From contig NZ_CP083809.1 in assembly GCF_020149765.1 (NCBI RefSeq), positions 2,170,001-2,234,000 on the forward strand: a stretch of 64,000 nucleotides of DNA, in the 5' to 3' direction. Origin of the DNA: Pantoea agglomerans. GTDB taxonomy: Bacteria > Pseudomonadota > Gammaproteobacteria > Enterobacterales > Enterobacteriaceae. Shown here in pieces: positions 1-9,996 of this stretch. The position numbers were made by a program, and so were the translations under genes. Each line of letters starts with the position of its first letter. The stretch's first letter is position 1. The notes below the pieces were generated by a model. It searched no databases. It was given only the letters and a program-made list of their open reading frames with translations, and was not told where the DNA came from.

Positions 1-402
1 ATTGTGCAATACCTGGCGGACCTGAAGCCCGATCGCCAGCTGCTGGCCCCGGTCGGCAGCCTGACGCGCTATCACACGCTGGGGTGGCTCAGCTTTATCA
101 GCAGCGAGCTGCATAAAACCTTTACGCCGCTGTTTAAGCCCGATACGCCCGACGGCTACAAGCCCTTGCTGCGCGCCCGGCTGGAGCAGCAGTTTCGCTT
201 CGTCGACAAGGCGCTGCAGGACAAGCAGTGGCTGATGGGGCTGCGCTTCAGCGTGGCGGACGCTTATCTGTATGTGATGGTGCGCTGGGCGCGCGCGCTG
301 AAGCTGGAGCTGGATGGGCTGTCGGCGCTGGAAGCCTGGTTTGAGCGGGCGTCTCAGCGGCCTGCGGTGCAGGCGGCACTGAAGGCGGAAGGCCTGGCGT
401 AA
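1..402 (+). CDS. gstA: Glutathione S-transferase GstA, C-terminal part
   Basis: The window opens inside this gene; 133 residues remain of a protein that is about 201 residues in E. coli. They cover the end of the thioredoxin-like N-domain (IVQYLAD) and the whole alpha-helical C-terminal GST domain, including RFSVADAYLYVMVRWA, the helix carrying the conserved N-capping motif of the GST fold. The enzyme conjugates glutathione to electrophiles in the cytoplasm. It is convergent with pdxY, as in E. coli. The start codon lies outside the window. Identity rests on close similarity to remembered E. coli GstA. Confidence 0.93.
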   Translation: MVQYLADLKPDRQLLAPVGSLTRYHTLGWLSFISSELHKTFTPLFKPDTPDGYKPLLRARLEQQFRFVDKALQDKQWLMGLRFSVADAYLYVMVRWARALKLELDGLSALEAWFERASQRPAVQAALKAEGLA

Positions 403-406
403 CTGT

Positions 407-431
407 CGGGGCCGATGCGATATCGGCCCCG
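407..431. terminator. Hairpin between gstA and pdxY
   Basis: A perfect 10-bp GC-rich inverted repeat (407-416 with 422-431) and a 5-nt loop lie between the convergent stop codons of gstA and pdxY. There is no long T tract on either side, so it may be a weak bidirectional terminator. Confidence 0.6.
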
Positions 432-436
432 CGCGT

Positions 437-1297
437 TTAGAGCGCCTCGGCGGCGAAATGGTGGGTCGGCTGGGCGATAGCGTCCTGCGCCGCCACCAGC
501 TGCAGCTCATATTCGCCCATCGCGTGCGTGGTCAGCATCACCTCATACACCGCGGCGGTCACGTGCTCCAGCGCCTGCTTCAGATCCTTGCCGTGCAGCA
601 GATTGACCAGCAGCAGGCCGCTGGTCAGGTCGCCGACGCCGACCGGCTGACGCACGCCGAAGTCCACCAGCGGACGGCTGATATGCCAGGCCTCTTCCGC
701 GGTGACCAGCAGCATTTCAAAGCGGTCGCTGCGGCGTCCGGCGCGCGCCAGATGTTTCACCAGCACCACGCGCGGGCCCTGCGCAATCAGCGCGCGCGCC
801 GCCGCAATCGCCTCTTCTACGCTGGTCACGCTGCGCTCGCTGAGCATCTCCAGCTCCAGCAGATTCGGCGCGATAATGTCGCTGGCGGGCATGGCGTATT
901 TACAGTGATACTCCGCCACGCCGGGCGCGACGATGCACCCTTTCTCAGGATGTCCCATCACCGGATCGCAAAAGAACCAGGCGTCCGGGTTGGCCGCTTT
1001 CACCATGCGCACGATCTCCAGGATCTGTTCGCCCTGCTCAGCCGAGCCCAGATAGCCGCTCAGCACCGCGTCGCAGGTTTTTAGCCGGTCAATATCGCTG
1101 ATGCCTTTGACGATCTCCGTCAGGTGCGTCGCGGGCATTACCGTGCCCGTCCAGTGACCATACTGGGTGTGGTTAGAGAACTGTACGGTGTTGAGCGGCC
1201 AGACGTTGGCCCCCATGCGCCGCATCGGAAATTCGGCGGCGGCGTTGCCGGCGTGGCCGAATACCACATGCGACTGAATTGCGAGAATGTTTTTCAT
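437..1297 (-). CDS. pdxY: Pyridoxal kinase PdxY
   Basis: This ribokinase-fold enzyme phosphorylates pyridoxal to PLP in the vitamin B6 salvage pathway. The chosen ATG at 1297 gives [12 protein letters not shown] and 286 residues, against 287 in E. coli. An in-frame ATG at 1330 would add 11 residues not seen in the family. Visible motifs are the N-terminal substrate segment [16 protein letters not shown] in the middle and the C-terminal GVGD anion-hole and catalytic Asp motif ([10 protein letters not shown]). It follows tyrS on the same strand beyond a terminator. It is one of two B6 genes here; pdxH lies two genes upstream. Confidence 0.95.
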   Translation of the reverse strand: MKNILAIQSHVVFGHAGNAAAEFPMRRMGANVWPLNTVQFSNHTQYGHWTGTVMPATHLTEIVKGISDIDRLKTCDAVLSGYLGSAEQGEQILEIVRMVKAANPDAWFFCDPVMGHPEKGCIVAPGVAEYHCKYAMPASDIIAPNLLELEMLSERSVTSVEEAIAAARALIAQGPRVVLVKHLARAGRRSDRFEMLLVTAEEAWHISRPLVDFGVRQPVGVGDLTSGLLLVNLLHGKDLKQALEHVTAAVYEVMLTTHAMGEYELQLVAAQDAIAQPTHHFAAEAL

Positions 1298-1330
1298 TAT
1301 GTTCTGAACTGCCTTGCCCTTGCCTGCCAT

Positions 1331-1354
1331 AAAAAAGGGCCGGAGACCGGCCCT
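1331..1354 (-). terminator. Rho-independent terminator after tyrS
   Basis: Read on the minus strand, an 8-bp GC stem (agggccgg/ccggccct, 3-nt loop) is followed directly by a run of T. It sits 7 nt after the tyrS stop and before the pdxY start, so pdxY probably depends on read-through or a promoter of its own. Confidence 0.8.
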
Positions 1355-1361
1355 GAAGCGC

Positions 1362-2636
1362 TTACTGCCAGACGATCAGGCAGTAGTGTTTTTTCCCGCG
1401 ACGCAGCAGCGTATAGCGGCCAAACAGCTTGTCGCTGTCGCTGAAGCGGTATTCCGCGTTTGACTGCTTCTCGCCGTTAATGGTCACGGCGTTGGAGCCG
1501 ATCATGGTGCGTGCCTGACCGCGTGACGGCACCAGCTCGGCATTCACCAGCGCCTGCTGCAGGTCATCTTCTGCGCTCAGCTGCACGGTCGGCATGCCGT
1601 CCTGCGCCAGCTGCTCAAAGTCCGCTTCGGTCATATCGCTCAGCGCGCCCGAGAAGAGGCTTTCGGTAATGCGCTTCGCTGCCGCCAGACCCGCTTCGCC
1701 ATGCACCATACGGGTGACGTTTTCCGCAAGCACATACTGCGCACGCGGCGCTTTACCGCTGTTTTTGTCTTCTTCTTCCAGCGCGTTGATCTCGTCAAGG
1801 CTGAGGAAGGTGAAGAACTTCAGGAAGCGGTAGACGTCGGCGTCCGCCGTATTGATCCAGAACTGGTAGAACTTGTAAGGGCTGGTTTTCTTAGCATCGA
1901 GCCACACCGCGCCGCCTTCGGTTTTACCAAACTTGGTGCCGTCCGATTTGGTGATCAGCGGCACCGTCAGGCCGAAGACCTGGTTCTGATAGAGACGACG
2001 CGTCAGGTCGATACCGGAGGTGATATTGCCCCACTGATCGGACCCGCCAATCTGCAGCGACACGCCGTAACGCTTGTTCAGCTCGGCGAAGTCGTAGCCC
2101 TGCAGCAGGTTGTAGGAGAACTCGGTAAAGGAGATCCCCTGGTCGTCGCGGTTCAGGCGCTGTTTGACCGCTTCTTTGTTAATCATCTGATTGACAGAGA
2201 AGTGCTTGCCGATATCGCGCAGGAAGGTCAGCACGTTCATGCCGCCGAACCAGTCGTAGTTGTTTGCGGCGATAGCGCTGTTGTCACCGCAGTCAAAATC
2301 CAGGAAGGGCGCGACCTGCCTGCGGATCTTCTCCACCCACTCGCCCACGGTTTCGCTGGTGTTGAGTTTACGTTCTGCTGCTTTAAAGCTGGGATCGCCG
2401 ATCAGACCGGTGGCACCACCCACCAGCGCGACCGGCTTGTGTCCGGCATCCTGAAAACGTTTCAGGCAGAGCAGCGGCACCAGATGGCCCAAATGCAAGC
2501 TGTCCGCGGTCGGATCGAAGCCGCAATAGAGGGAGACAGGCCCTTGCGCCAGTCGCTCTGCTAACGCTTCCTCATCCGTTACCTGGGCGATTAAGCCCCG
2601 TTCCTGCAATTGTTGTATCAGGTTACTGCTGGTCAT
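1362..2636 (-). CDS. tyrS: Tyrosyl-tRNA synthetase
   Basis: This cytoplasmic class I aminoacyl-tRNA synthetase charges tRNA-Tyr. The start ATG at 2636 is preceded by GGAG at good spacing and gives [10 protein letters not shown] and 424 residues, the E. coli length. A longer in-frame start at 2678 has no family support. Motifs seen are the HIGH-like HLGH in [15 protein letters not shown] near residue 45, KFGKT as the KMSKS equivalent near residue 235, and a C-terminal S4 RNA-binding region ([10 protein letters not shown]). It lies downstream of anmK-mliC-pdxH on the same strand. Confidence 0.97.
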   Translation of the reverse strand: MTSSNLIQQLQERGLIAQVTDEEALAERLAQGPVSLYCGFDPTADSLHLGHLVPLLCLKRFQDAGHKPVALVGGATGLIGDPSFKAAERKLNTSETVGEWVEKIRRQVAPFLDFDCGDNSAIAANNYDWFGGMNVLTFLRDIGKHFSVNQMINKEAVKQRLNRDDQGISFTEFSYNLLQGYDFAELNKRYGVSLQIGGSDQWGNITSGIDLTRRLYQNQVFGLTVPLITKSDGTKFGKTEGGAVWLDAKKTSPYKFYQFWINTADADVYRFLKFFTFLSLDEINALEEEDKNSGKAPRAQYVLAENVTRMVHGEAGLAAAKRITESLFSGALSDMTEADFEQLAQDGMPTVQLSAEDDLQQALVNAELVPSRGQARTMIGSNAVTINGEKQSNAEYRFSDSDKLFGRYTLLRRGKKHYCLIVWQ

Positions 2637-2724
2637 CACTGACTCCAAATTGATCAGACTGCACCTATGCTGGTACACAGCTTTCCGCTGAGTGCGGAAG
2701 AAAAAAAAGAGGGCTATAGCATAA

Positions 2725-2751
2725 AGCGCTGGCGACTTCTGTGCCAGCGCT
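2725..2751 (-). other. Hairpin between pdxH and tyrS
   Basis: A 9-bp perfect inverted repeat (2725-2733 with 2743-2751) lies in the 137-bp pdxH-tyrS gap. On the minus strand a T-rich run follows only about 15 nt later, so it may attenuate rather than terminate transcription into tyrS. Confidence 0.4.
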
Positions 2752-2773
2752 GAGAGAGGAGAAAAACGCTGTT

Positions 2774-3430
2774 TTACGGGGCTAAGCGGTCGATTTTCCA
2801 GCCGTTGTCGTCGCGCTGGTAGAGGAAACGGTCGTGCAGGCGATGCTCGCCGCCCTGCCAGAACTCCATGGTGTCAAATTTTACCCGGTAGCCGCCCCAG
2901 AAGCTCGGCAGCGGCACCTCGCCCTGCTGGAACTTCTGCTTCAGCTCGAGGAATTTCCCCTCCAGCACGCCGCGCGCCGAAATCCGGCTCGACTGGCGCG
3001 AAACCCAGGCGCCAATCTGGCTGTCGCGCGGACGGCTGTGAAAATATTTCAGTACCTCCAGCGACGACAGCTTTTCAACTTCGCCCAGCACCATCACCTG
3101 ACGCTCAAGGAAGTGCCACGGGAAGTGCAGCGAAATGCGCGGGTTGTTGGCCAGCTGCTGCGCCTTGCGGCTGCCGAGATTGGTATAGAACACCAGGCCG
3201 CTGCTGTCGTAGTGTTTGAGCAGCACAATGCGCTGGTAAGGCTGCCCCTGCTCGTCCACCGTCGCCACCGTCATGGCGGTGGGATCGGGCAGCTGCGCCT
3301 CACACGCCTGGCGCAGCCAGGTTTCAAACAGCGCCAGCGGCTGGTCTGGCAGATCTTTGCGACGCAGCCCACCGCGCGTATATTCGCGGCGCAGGCTGGC
3401 GATATCTTGCAGAGTAAAAGGAGTGCTCAT
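2774..3430 (-). CDS. pdxH: Pyridoxine/pyridoxamine 5'-phosphate oxidase
   Basis: This FMN-dependent oxidase converts PNP or PMP to PLP, the last step of B6 synthesis. It has 218 residues, as in E. coli. Family signatures include [15 protein letters not shown] at the N-terminus, the FMN-binding RIVLLKHYD and [11 protein letters not shown] segments, PRDSQIGAW, and the C-terminal [13 protein letters not shown] motif with WKIDRLAP at the end. The stop of mliC is only 5 nt upstream, so the two are very likely co-transcribed and possibly translationally coupled. Confidence 0.97.
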   Translation of the reverse strand: MSTPFTLQDIASLRREYTRGGLRRKDLPDQPLALFETWLRQACEAQLPDPTAMTVATVDEQGQPYQRIVLLKHYDSSGLVFYTNLGSRKAQQLANNPRISLHFPWHFLERQVMVLGEVEKLSSLEVLKYFHSRPRDSQIGAWVSRQSSRISARGVLEGKFLELKQKFQQGEVPLPSFWGGYRVKFDTMEFWQGGEHRLHDRFLYQRDDNGWKIDRLAP

Positions 3431-3435
3431 AGCGG

Positions 3436-3768
3436 TTACTCAACATGTACAGGCTGGCTGGCAGGCTGCAATTCACAGTCGTTAACGACGATTTTATCGT
3501 CGCGTTCGATAAAGGCGGTGTCGCCTTTGCTCCAGAATACATATTTTCCGTCGCTATAGCGCGCGCCCGAGGCGGAGCTTGCCTGCTTCAGCGTTAAAGG
3601 CTGCCCGTCCATGATAAAGCTGACCTGCTCGCTGGCGTTGTCGAGCGTGACGGTCAGCGGCAGGGTGCCGCAGCGGTAGTGCAGCGTTTGCGGCGCTTCT
3701 GCCTGTTTGTGCAGCAGGCCGCAGCCGCTCAGCAGCAGCGCGGCGGCCAGCGTTAACCCCTGTTTCAT
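3436..3768 (-). CDS. mliC: C-type lysozyme inhibitor lipoprotein MliC
   Basis: This 110-residue protein has a lipoprotein signal peptide: Lys at position 2, a hydrophobic core, and the lipobox LLSGC with Cys near residue 16. The mature domain has the MliC/COG3895 pattern: a first Cys in HYRCGTLPL, then [20 protein letters not shown], the conserved inhibitory loop, and the closing NDCEL. It is expected on the periplasmic face of the outer membrane, where it blocks host lysozyme. It lies between anmK and pdxH in an apparent operon, with AGGAG before the ATG. Confidence 0.93.
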   Translation of the reverse strand: MKQGLTLAAALLLSGCGLLHKQAEAPQTLHYRCGTLPLTVTLDNASEQVSFIMDGQPLTLKQASSASGARYSDGKYVFWSKGDTAFIERDDKIVVNDCELQPASQPVHVE

Positions 3769-3785
3769 CGTAATTCTCCTTACTG

Positions 3786-4901
3786 TCAGTAAAACGGATT
3801 AGCCGGATAGATAGCGCCGAGCACGCTTTTTTCAGCCGCGCCGGTTACGGCGGGCAGATTACCGGGCAGGCCGGAGAGCGTGCGGCTGGCAAGCCAGGCG
3901 AATGCCAGCGCCTCCATATCGTCGCCGCGAATGCCCGCGGCGTCGGTGGTGGTCACTTCGGTTCCCGCCAGCAGCGCGGCGAGGCGTGCCATCAGCAGCG
4001 GATTGCGGCCGCCGCCGCCGCACACCAGCAGCCGGTCGCAGCCGTCGTTGAGCTGCACCTGATGGGCGATGGTCACGGCGCTCAGCTCGGTCAGGGTCGC
4101 CTGCACATCCTGCGGCGCCAGGCCGGGGAACCTTTGTAGCTGACGCTCAACCCAGCCGAGATTGAAATATTCACGGCCGGTGCTTTTCGGCGGCGGCAGC
4201 GCAAACCAGGGATCGCGCAGCATCTGCTCCAGCAGCGCGGGCACCACTTTGCCACTGCGCGCCCAGCACGCATCCTGGTCGAACGGCTTGCCCTGATGGC
4301 GCCAGATCCAGGCGTCGATCAGCATGTTGCCGGGACCGGTATCGAAGCCGCGCACCGGCTGTCCGGGGATCAGCAGCGACAGATTAGCGATGCCGCCGAT
4401 ATTGAGCACCATGCGACGCTCGACCGCATCCATCAGCAGCGCCTGATGAAACGCGGGTACCAGCGGCGCGCCCTGCCCGCCCAGCGCCATATCGCGGCGG
4501 CGGAAATCGCCGACCACGGTAATGCCGGTCGCTGCGACTATCTGATTATTATCGCCGATTTGCAGCGTGTTCGGCGCCTCGCTTTGCGGTTCATGCCAGA
4601 CGGTCTGCCCGTGACAGCCGATGGCGACGATATCGCTCGGCTCCAGCGCTTCGCGCCGCATCAGGGTATTGACCGCGTCGGCGAACAGCCGGCCAAGGCG
4701 CGTATCGAGCTGGCCGAGCTGCGACAGCGTCAGCGACTGCCCCTGGCAGATCGCCAGGATCTGCTGACGCAGCTCGCCCGGCATCGGATGGCAGTAGCTC
4801 GCCTGCTGCGCCACCATGTGCTCGTCGATGGCGGCCAGCACCACGTCTACGCCGTCAAGGCTGGTACCTGACATAACGCCGATATAACGTCCTGATTTCA
4901 T
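3786..4901 (-). CDS. anmK: Anhydro-N-acetylmuramic acid kinase
   Basis: This kinase cleaves and phosphorylates 1,6-anhydroMurNAc to MurNAc-6-phosphate in cytoplasmic murein recycling. The 371 residues start [18 protein letters not shown], the family ATP/phosphate motif, and also show [33 protein letters not shown] and NIGGIANLS, all typical of the ASKHA fold. A Shine-Dalgarno AGGA precedes the ATG at 4901. It is the first gene of the minus-strand group anmK-mliC-pdxH-tyrS and is divergent from slyB. Confidence 0.96.
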   Translation of the reverse strand: MKSGRYIGVMSGTSLDGVDVVLAAIDEHMVAQQASYCHPMPGELRQQILAICQGQSLTLSQLGQLDTRLGRLFADAVNTLMRREALEPSDIVAIGCHGQTVWHEPQSEAPNTLQIGDNNQIVAATGITVVGDFRRRDMALGGQGAPLVPAFHQALLMDAVERRMVLNIGGIANLSLLIPGQPVRGFDTGPGNMLIDAWIWRHQGKPFDQDACWARSGKVVPALLEQMLRDPWFALPPPKSTGREYFNLGWVERQLQRFPGLAPQDVQATLTELSAVTIAHQVQLNDGCDRLLVCGGGGRNPLLMARLAALLAGTEVTTTDAAGIRGDDMEALAFAWLASRTLSGLPGNLPAVTGAAEKSVLGAIYPANPFY

Positions 4902-5181
4902 TCCTGGTCCTTACTGAGTGGCGGAAGTGCGATTCTACGCCCTTCAGTCTGGCAAATTCTCGCGTCTGATTCGACGACTACCTGCTATTTCCACCGACTT
5001 TAGGCAACAAATAACATTGCGCAACTTTTTTTGCCGTCAGGTTGAATTTTTGTTGATCGCCAATAGTCTATGCTTGGCTTCACCAGGTTTTACTCAGACT
5101 AAGATTAATTTGCTTTGTGTCTTATACTGTTTGCAGGATTTCGCGATACACATGGCGCATTGCTTAAGAAAGGAGTTACAA

Positions 5182-5649
5182 ATGATCAAGCGTTTCGTTG
5201 CGGTCGCACTGGCTGGCATTACGCTGGCTGGCTGCACAAATACCAGTTCTCTGTCAGGCGATACCTACAGTGCCAGTGAGGCCAAACAGGTTCAGAGCGT
5301 GTCTTACGGCACGCTGGTGTCGGTCCGTCCGGTCAAGATTCAGGGCGGCGATGACAACAACGTGATCGGCGCTATCGGCGGCGCGGTGCTGGGCGGCTTT
5401 CTTGGCAATACCATTGGCGGCGGCACCGGACGCAGCCTGGCCACCGCAGGCGGCGCTATCGCCGGCGGCCTGGCGGGCCAGGGCGTTCAGGGTGCAGTGA
5501 ATAAAACCGACGGCGTCGAGCTGGAAATTCGTAAGGACGATGGCAATACCATCATGGTGGTGCAGAAGCAGGCGGCCAGCCGCTACTCTGTTGGTCAGCG
5601 CGTGGCGCTGGCGTCCAACGGCAGCCAGATCACCGTTTCGCCGCGCTGA
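5182..5649 (+). CDS. slyB: Outer membrane lipoprotein SlyB
   Basis: This 155-residue glycine-zipper lipoprotein matches the E. coli length. The reading frame is open upstream to 4918, but the ATG at 5182 has AGGAG directly before it and begins a lipoprotein signal (MIKRF...LAGC, Cys near residue 17). The middle holds the glycine-zipper segment GAIGGAVLGGFLGNTIGGG, and the end is GVELEIRKDDGNTIMVVQK. In relatives SlyB belongs to the PhoPQ regulon and stabilises the outer membrane. I see a -10-like TATACT at 5123-5128 but no clean PhoP box. Confidence 0.95.
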   Translation: MIKRFVAVALAGITLAGCTNTSSLSGDTYSASEAKQVQSVSYGTLVSVRPVKIQGGDDNNVIGAIGGAVLGGFLGNTIGGGTGRSLATAGGAIAGGLAGQGVQGAVNKTDGVELEIRKDDGNTIMVVQKQAASRYSVGQRVALASNGSQITVSPR

Positions 5650-5660
5650 TCGCTGCAGCC

Positions 5661-5692
5661 AAAAAAAACCGACGCCGCGGCGTCGGTTTTTT
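5661..5692. terminator. Bidirectional terminator between slyB and slyA
   Basis: A perfect 18-nt GC palindrome (ccgacgccgcggcgtcgg) is flanked by A8 on the left and T7 on the right. It therefore works as an intrinsic terminator for both convergent genes, slyB and slyA. Confidence 0.93.
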
Positions 5693-6129
5693 TATTTTTC
5701 CCGATGCTGCAGCTCGAGAATGTTTTTCTCCAGGCGGGCGATAAGCGTCACCACCTGGTTAATCTCTTCGCGGCTGATGCCGGCAAGAATATCATCGCGC
5801 GTCGCGTCGATAACGCTCTCTACCTGTTCGATAATCGGCTCCGCCTGACGCGTCAGCTTGATGCGCTTCGCGCGACGGTCGTTTGCGCAGGTCGAACGGG
5901 TAATCAATCCTTTCTCTTCCAGCTGATCCAGCGTACGCACCAGCGACGGCTGCTCAATGCCGATCGCCTTCGCCAGCTGAATCTGCGACTGTTCCGGGGG
6001 CAGCTGATGAATGTTATGTAGCGTGACCCAGTGCGTCTGCGTCAGTTCAAGCGGCTTCAGGCGCTGATCGATCAACGCGCGCCAGATGCGCACCAGGCGA
6101 GACAAATCCGTTCCAAGGGTCGTATCCAT
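5692..6129 (-). CDS. slyA: MarR-family transcriptional regulator SlyA
   Basis: This 145-residue winged-helix dimer is almost identical to E. coli SlyA (144) through [20 protein letters not shown] and the DNA-binding region [29 protein letters not shown], with the wing at [13 protein letters not shown]. It controls virulence, envelope and stress genes by competing with H-NS and responds to small aromatic carboxylates. The ATG at 6129 has AAGGAG before it. A near-perfect SlyA operator lies 16 nt upstream, consistent with autoregulation and with control of the divergent ydhIJK operon. Confidence 0.96.
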   Translation of the reverse strand: MDTTLGTDLSRLVRIWRALIDQRLKPLELTQTHWVTLHNIHQLPPEQSQIQLAKAIGIEQPSLVRTLDQLEEKGLITRSTCANDRRAKRIKLTRQAEPIIEQVESVIDATRDDILAGISREEINQVVTLIARLEKNILELQHREK

Positions 6130-6144
6130 TTCATCTCCTTATAA

Positions 6145-6156
6145 TTAGCTTGCTAG
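6145..6156. promoter_or_regulatory. SlyA operator
   Basis: TTAGCTTGCTAG matches 11 of 12 positions of the SlyA palindrome TTAGCAAGCTAA, which is equivalent to TTAGCTTGCTAA on the other strand. It lies in the 152-bp region shared by slyA and the divergent ydhIJK genes. Confidence 0.75.
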
Positions 6157-6281
6157 CTATCAAGCCTGATTTTACACTATTCTGCGAGTTTAAAGGACAA
6201 ATTACAAACCCCAGGCGAAGCGGCAGCGCTTCATCGCCGTTTTTTGAGACCGGTATCTGGGTGATATCAGAAGGACGATGC

Positions 6282-6518
6282 GTGGCTATTTCTCTCTTTC
6301 ATGCGGCTGGCCCCCTGACCGATCTGGTGTTCGGCGCCTCGCTGTTTTTTCCGCCGCTGTTTAAAGCGGTCCTGCTCGGCTTCTTCTTCTGGCTGATTCT
6401 TCATCCGCTGCTGCGCGGCTGGATTTACTCGGGCGAAATCTGGCACCCGACGCTGCTGGATCTCTCGCTTTTCGTGCTGTGCGTCGCCGCCGCGCTTTTT
6501 CTGCTGGGACAGGGATAA
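6282..6518 (+). CDS. ydhI: Small inner-membrane protein YdhI (DUF1656)
   Basis: This 78-residue protein with two membrane segments belongs to the AaeX/YdhI family that accompanies aromatic-acid-type efflux systems. The frame is open from 6150, but the GTG at 6282 has AAGGA six bases upstream and gives exactly the E. coli YdhI length. The conserved core is [16 protein letters not shown] followed by [16 protein letters not shown]. It is the first gene of the ydhI-ydhJ-ydhK operon; ydhJ begins 4 nt after its stop. Its own role in the efflux complex is unknown. Confidence 0.88.
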   Translation: MAISLFHAAGPLTDLVFGASLFFPPLFKAVLLGFFFWLILHPLLRGWIYSGEIWHPTLLDLSLFVLCVAAALFLLGQG

Positions 6519-6522
6519 TCCT

Positions 6523-7380
6523 ATGAAATTCAATGCATTGAAATACTTTTCCACGCTGTTCGTCTTCGCGGCCGCCCTGCTGGCGGGCTGGTGGATGTGG
6601 AACTACTACATGCAGTCGCCCTGGACGCGAGACGGCAAAGTTCGCGCCGAGCTGGCGCAGGTCACCCCGCAGATATCGGCGCGCATCGTCTCGCTGGCGG
6701 TAAAAGATAATCAGTTTGTGCATCAGGGGCAGACGCTACTGACGCTGGATACCGTGCCCTGGCAGATCGCGCTGGACAACGCCGAGGCGCAGCTGGCGAA
6801 AGCCCAGGCCGATCTGGCGAAGGCGCAGCACGAGGCCCGCCGCCGCGCCAGCCTGCCGCGCAATATTATTTCGGCCGAAGATCTCGACGCCGCGCAGCTG
6901 AACGCCACCGCGATGGCGGCCAGCGCCAAAGCGGCGCAGGCGGCGCTGGATCAGGCGCGCTGGAACCTGCAGCAGACCACCGTAACGGCGCCGACCGACG
7001 GCTGGGTCAGCAACCTGACGCTGCGCGTCGGCGACTACGCCACCGCAGGAACGCCGCTCTTCGCGCTGGTGGACAGCCACTCCTACTACGTGATGGGCTA
7101 TTTCGAAGAGACCAAGCTGCGCCATATTCGTCCCGGCGCGCCGGTGCAGATCGTGCTCTACAGCAACGGCGCGCGGCTGCAGGGCGAGGTAGAAAGCATC
7201 GGCCGCGCTATTTACGACCAGAGTATCGACAGCGACAGCGGGCTGGTGCCCGATATCAAACCAAATGTGCCCTGGGTGCGGCTGGCGCAGCGCGTGCCGG
7301 TGCGCATCCGCCTGGCGCAGATACCGGATAACCTGCCGCTGGTGGCGGGCACCACCTGCTCGGTCTCCATTCAGCCGTGA
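6523..7380 (+). CDS. ydhJ: Membrane fusion protein YdhJ (HlyD/AaeA family)
   Basis: This 285-residue periplasmic adaptor has one N-terminal membrane anchor (about residues 8-28), a first lipoyl half ([31 protein letters not shown]), an Ala-rich coiled-coil hairpin (about 75-140), the second lipoyl half ([22 protein letters not shown]) and a beta-barrel domain. It should link the YdhK inner-membrane pump to an outer-membrane channel. Its length equals that of E. coli YdhJ. ydhK begins 7 nt after its stop. Confidence 0.92.
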   Translation: MKFNALKYFSTLFVFAAALLAGWWMWNYYMQSPWTRDGKVRAELAQVTPQISARIVSLAVKDNQFVHQGQTLLTLDTVPWQIALDNAEAQLAKAQADLAKAQHEARRRASLPRNIISAEDLDAAQLNATAMAASAKAAQAALDQARWNLQQTTVTAPTDGWVSNLTLRVGDYATAGTPLFALVDSHSYYVMGYFEETKLRHIRPGAPVQIVLYSNGARLQGEVESIGRAIYDQSIDSDSGLVPDIKPNVPWVRLAQRVPVRIRLAQIPDNLPLVAGTTCSVSIQP

Positions 7381-7387
7381 GCGCGTC

Positions 7388-9388
7388 ATGAATCTGCACT
7401 GGCTGGCGTGGGACCAGCTGCCCTGGCTCAGGGCGAACGCCAACCAGTGGCGCTACGCGCTGCGTAACGCCATCGCGATGTGCCTGGCGCTCAGCATCGC
7501 CTACGCGCTCGATCTGGATGAGCCTTACTGGGCGATGACCTCGGCGGCGGTGGTCGGCTTCCCCACCGTCGGCAGCGCGATAAGCAAGAGCCTGGGTCGC
7601 ATCGTCGGCAGCCTGATGGGCGCCGGCGCCGCGCTGCTGATCGCCGGCCATACCCTTAACGACCCCTGGCTGTTCACCTTTTTTATCGCCGGCTGGCTGG
7701 CGTTCTGCACCGGCATCGCCAACCACTATCAGAACAACGTGGCCTACGCCTTTTCGCTGGCGGGCTACACCGCGGCGATTATTGTCTTCAGCAGCGTCAA
7801 CCTTACCGATGCGACGGATCTCTGGAACCTGACGCAGGCGCGCGTCTGCGAGGTGATTTCAGGCATTCTGTGCGCTGGCTTTATGATGATGGTGCTGCCG
7901 AGCACCTCAGACGGCGAGGCGCTGATCGACTCGCTGCAAAAAATGCATACGCGCCTGCTGGAGCACGCCGGCCTGCTGCTGCAGCCTGCCGAAATGGACA
8001 ACGTGCGCGCCGCCCATGAAGCGGTTATCAGCCAGATTCTCACCATGAACCTGCTGCGCATTCAGGCGTTCTGGAGCCACTACCGCTTTCGTCGCCAGAA
8101 CAATGTGTTGAACTACGTGCTGCACCAGCAGCTGCGCCTGACCAGCGTGCTCTCCAGCCTGCGGCGCATGCTGCTTAACTGGCCTGACGCGCCGCAGCCG
8201 CTTTACGACGCCATCGAGGCGCTGATGCAGGAGCTGGCCAGCGCACAGTGCGATAAGTACCGGCTGGCGCAGATTCTGCGCAGTATCACGCCCGCTGCCG
8301 ACGGCGATTACCGCCAGCGTGCCTTTTGCCAGCGCCTGCGCGGCTTCTGCTGGATCTATCTCGACGTCAGCCGCTGGATCCGCCTGCTCGCTCGCGCCGA
8401 CGCCGATACCCGCTTTCAGCCGCCGCGCGTGCCCTCGCTGGCGCGGGAGAGCGACAGCGCCGAAGCGGGCTGGAGCGCGCTGCGCACCTTTTGCGCCATC
8501 GTGACGGGCTGCGCTTTCTGGATCGCTACCCAGTGGTCAGCCGGCGCGGCGGCGCTGACGCTGACCGCCATCGCCTGCGTGCTCTACTCCTCTGCGCCGT
8601 CGCCCAGCGGTAGCGTCACGCTGCTGCTGAAGACGCTGCTCTGGCTGTCGCTGTTCAGCTTTGTGATGAAGTTCGGGCTGATGGTGCAGATCTCCCAGCT
8701 GTGGCAGTTTCTGCTGTTTCTGTTCCCGCTGCTGCTGACGCTGCAGCTGTTTAAGCTGCAGCAAAAGCAGCGTGCCGCGCTCTGGGGCCAGTTTATCGTT
8801 TTTATGGGCTCATTTATCGCGGTGACCAATCCGCCGGTCTGGGACTACGCCGACTTCCTTAACGACAATATCGCCAGGGTATGCGGCGTGATACTCGCCT
8901 GGCTGGCGTTTCAGCTCCTGCGTCCCAGCTCCGACGCGCGCCGCAGCCGCCGCCATATCCGGGCGCTGCGCATGGCCTTTCTCGACCAGCTGCGCCGCCG
9001 TCCCCGCCTGAGCGAAAGCCGTTTTGAATCGCAAATCTATCACCGCATCAGCCAGCTGAGCAGCAGCCGCGACGAGCAGGCGCGCGTCTGGCTGCTGCGC
9101 TGGGGCGTGGTGCTGCTGAACTGTTCGCATATCGTCTGGCAGCTGCGCGACTGGCAGCCCGCCTCGGCCACGCTGGCGCAGATGCGTGAGGCGAGCCTGC
9201 AGGATTTGCAGCGCATTATGAGCGCGCGCGGCGTGCGGCACAGCTCGCTCGATCAAACGCTGACGACGCTGGAGGAGATGATCCGCCAGCTGGTGGCGGA
9301 GGGCGACGTGGAGGCCAGTACGCTGGCGGGGATATTATGGCGCCTGCGCTGTTCGCTGGCGCAGCTGCAACAGGCGGTGCCGGAATAG
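7388..9388 (+). CDS. ydhK: Inner-membrane efflux transporter YdhK (AaeB/FUSC family)
   Basis: This protein has 666 residues against 670 in E. coli. The start is the ATG at 7388 ([16 protein letters not shown]); an upstream in-frame ATG at 7265 falls inside ydhJ. The FUSC pattern is clear: an N-terminal block of membrane helices (about 25-185), a cytoplasmic domain of about 200 residues, a second membrane block (about 370-530) starting [19 protein letters not shown], and a soluble C-terminus with [11 protein letters not shown]. Together with YdhI and YdhJ it probably exports an aromatic or amphipathic compound. The substrate is not known. Confidence 0.93.
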   Translation: MNLHWLAWDQLPWLRANANQWRYALRNAIAMCLALSIAYALDLDEPYWAMTSAAVVGFPTVGSAISKSLGRIVGSLMGAGAALLIAGHTLNDPWLFTFFIAGWLAFCTGIANHYQNNVAYAFSLAGYTAAIIVFSSVNLTDATDLWNLTQARVCEVISGILCAGFMMMVLPSTSDGEALIDSLQKMHTRLLEHAGLLLQPAEMDNVRAAHEAVISQILTMNLLRIQAFWSHYRFRRQNNVLNYVLHQQLRLTSVLSSLRRMLLNWPDAPQPLYDAIEALMQELASAQCDKYRLAQILRSITPAADGDYRQRAFCQRLRGFCWIYLDVSRWIRLLARADADTRFQPPRVPSLARESDSAEAGWSALRTFCAIVTGCAFWIATQWSAGAAALTLTAIACVLYSSAPSPSGSVTLLLKTLLWLSLFSFVMKFGLMVQISQLWQFLLFLFPLLLTLQLFKLQQKQRAALWGQFIVFMGSFIAVTNPPVWDYADFLNDNIARVCGVILAWLAFQLLRPSSDARRSRRHIRALRMAFLDQLRRRPRLSESRFESQIYHRISQLSSSRDEQARVWLLRWGVVLLNCSHIVWQLRDWQPASATLAQMREASLQDLQRIMSARGVRHSSLDQTLTTLEEMIRQLVAEGDVEASTLAGILWRLRCSLAQLQQAVPE

Positions 9389-9856
9389 CTATTTGCAGTA
9401 CTGCAGCTGCTGGCGTTCGAAATCAGCCTGCAGCTGCGCCAGAGTCTTACGCTGCTCAAAGCGGGTTTTATCGTTGGCAGACATCGGCTCAATGACCAGC
9501 TCGCGCTCTTCCGGCGAGTAGATAAAACGCCGCCGGATTTCGCTGCCGGTAAAGCTTTTGCCGATAATGCTGCCGCACACCATGGTCATGCTGGTGCGGT
9601 AGACCGCCGTTTGCTCGAAGTTGGTTTCGGTGGCGCTGCGCAAGATATACTCACAGCCCTTCTCTTCAAGCCGTTTCCGCGTGCTGCGGCTCAGCCACTC
9701 GCGTCCTTTCGCGATATCTTCGCACTCGGCGCGCGCCGGACTGGCGTCGATGGTGCGCTGAAGCTGACGTCCTGCTTCAGTCCTGAGCTGGGTTTCATTG
9801 GGTTGATCGCAGCCCCCCAGCAGCAGACAGAGCAGCAGTGCGCCCGTTTTCTTCAT
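9389..9856 (-). CDS. Uncharacterised lipoprotein
   Basis: I do not recognise this 154-residue protein. The ATG at 9856 is preceded by a strong GGAG and starts a lipoprotein signal (MKKTGALLLCLLLGGC, lipobox Cys at 16); the frame continues upstream to 9907 without support. The mature part is charged and helical, with four further Cys (AECEDIA, EKGCEYI, MVCGS, QYCK), suggesting two disulfides in the periplasm. With Asp right after the Cys it may stay in the inner membrane (the +2 rule). It is convergent with ydhK, the stop codons being adjacent, and sits where E. coli has only a ydhK-sodC gap. Confidence 0.8.
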   Translation of the reverse strand: MKKTGALLLCLLLGGCDQPNETQLRTEAGRQLQRTIDASPARAECEDIAKGREWLSRSTRKRLEEKGCEYILRSATETNFEQTAVYRTSMTMVCGSIIGKSFTGSEIRRRFIYSPEERELVIEPMSANDKTRFEQRKTLAQLQADFERQQLQYCK

Positions 9857-9996
9857 TCCTTTTCTCCTTTGATCGCGCCAGATGAAAGTGTCCAGAATCA
9901 GTATCATAGGCGGTAAATCATCAGGAGAACATAGCCGGGAACTAAACTAAATGATAATAAAACGGCTCCCGTCAGGAGCCGTGGGTGAACGGGCGA

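Noticed and set aside
5080..5150. PhoP box before slyB
   Set aside because: GGTTTT and GACTAA are spaced suitably but match the GTTTA direct repeat too poorly.
4918..5181. N-terminal extension of SlyB
   Set aside because: The extension lacks a ribosome site and would bury the lipoprotein signal peptide; the ATG at 5182 has AGGAG and gives the family length.
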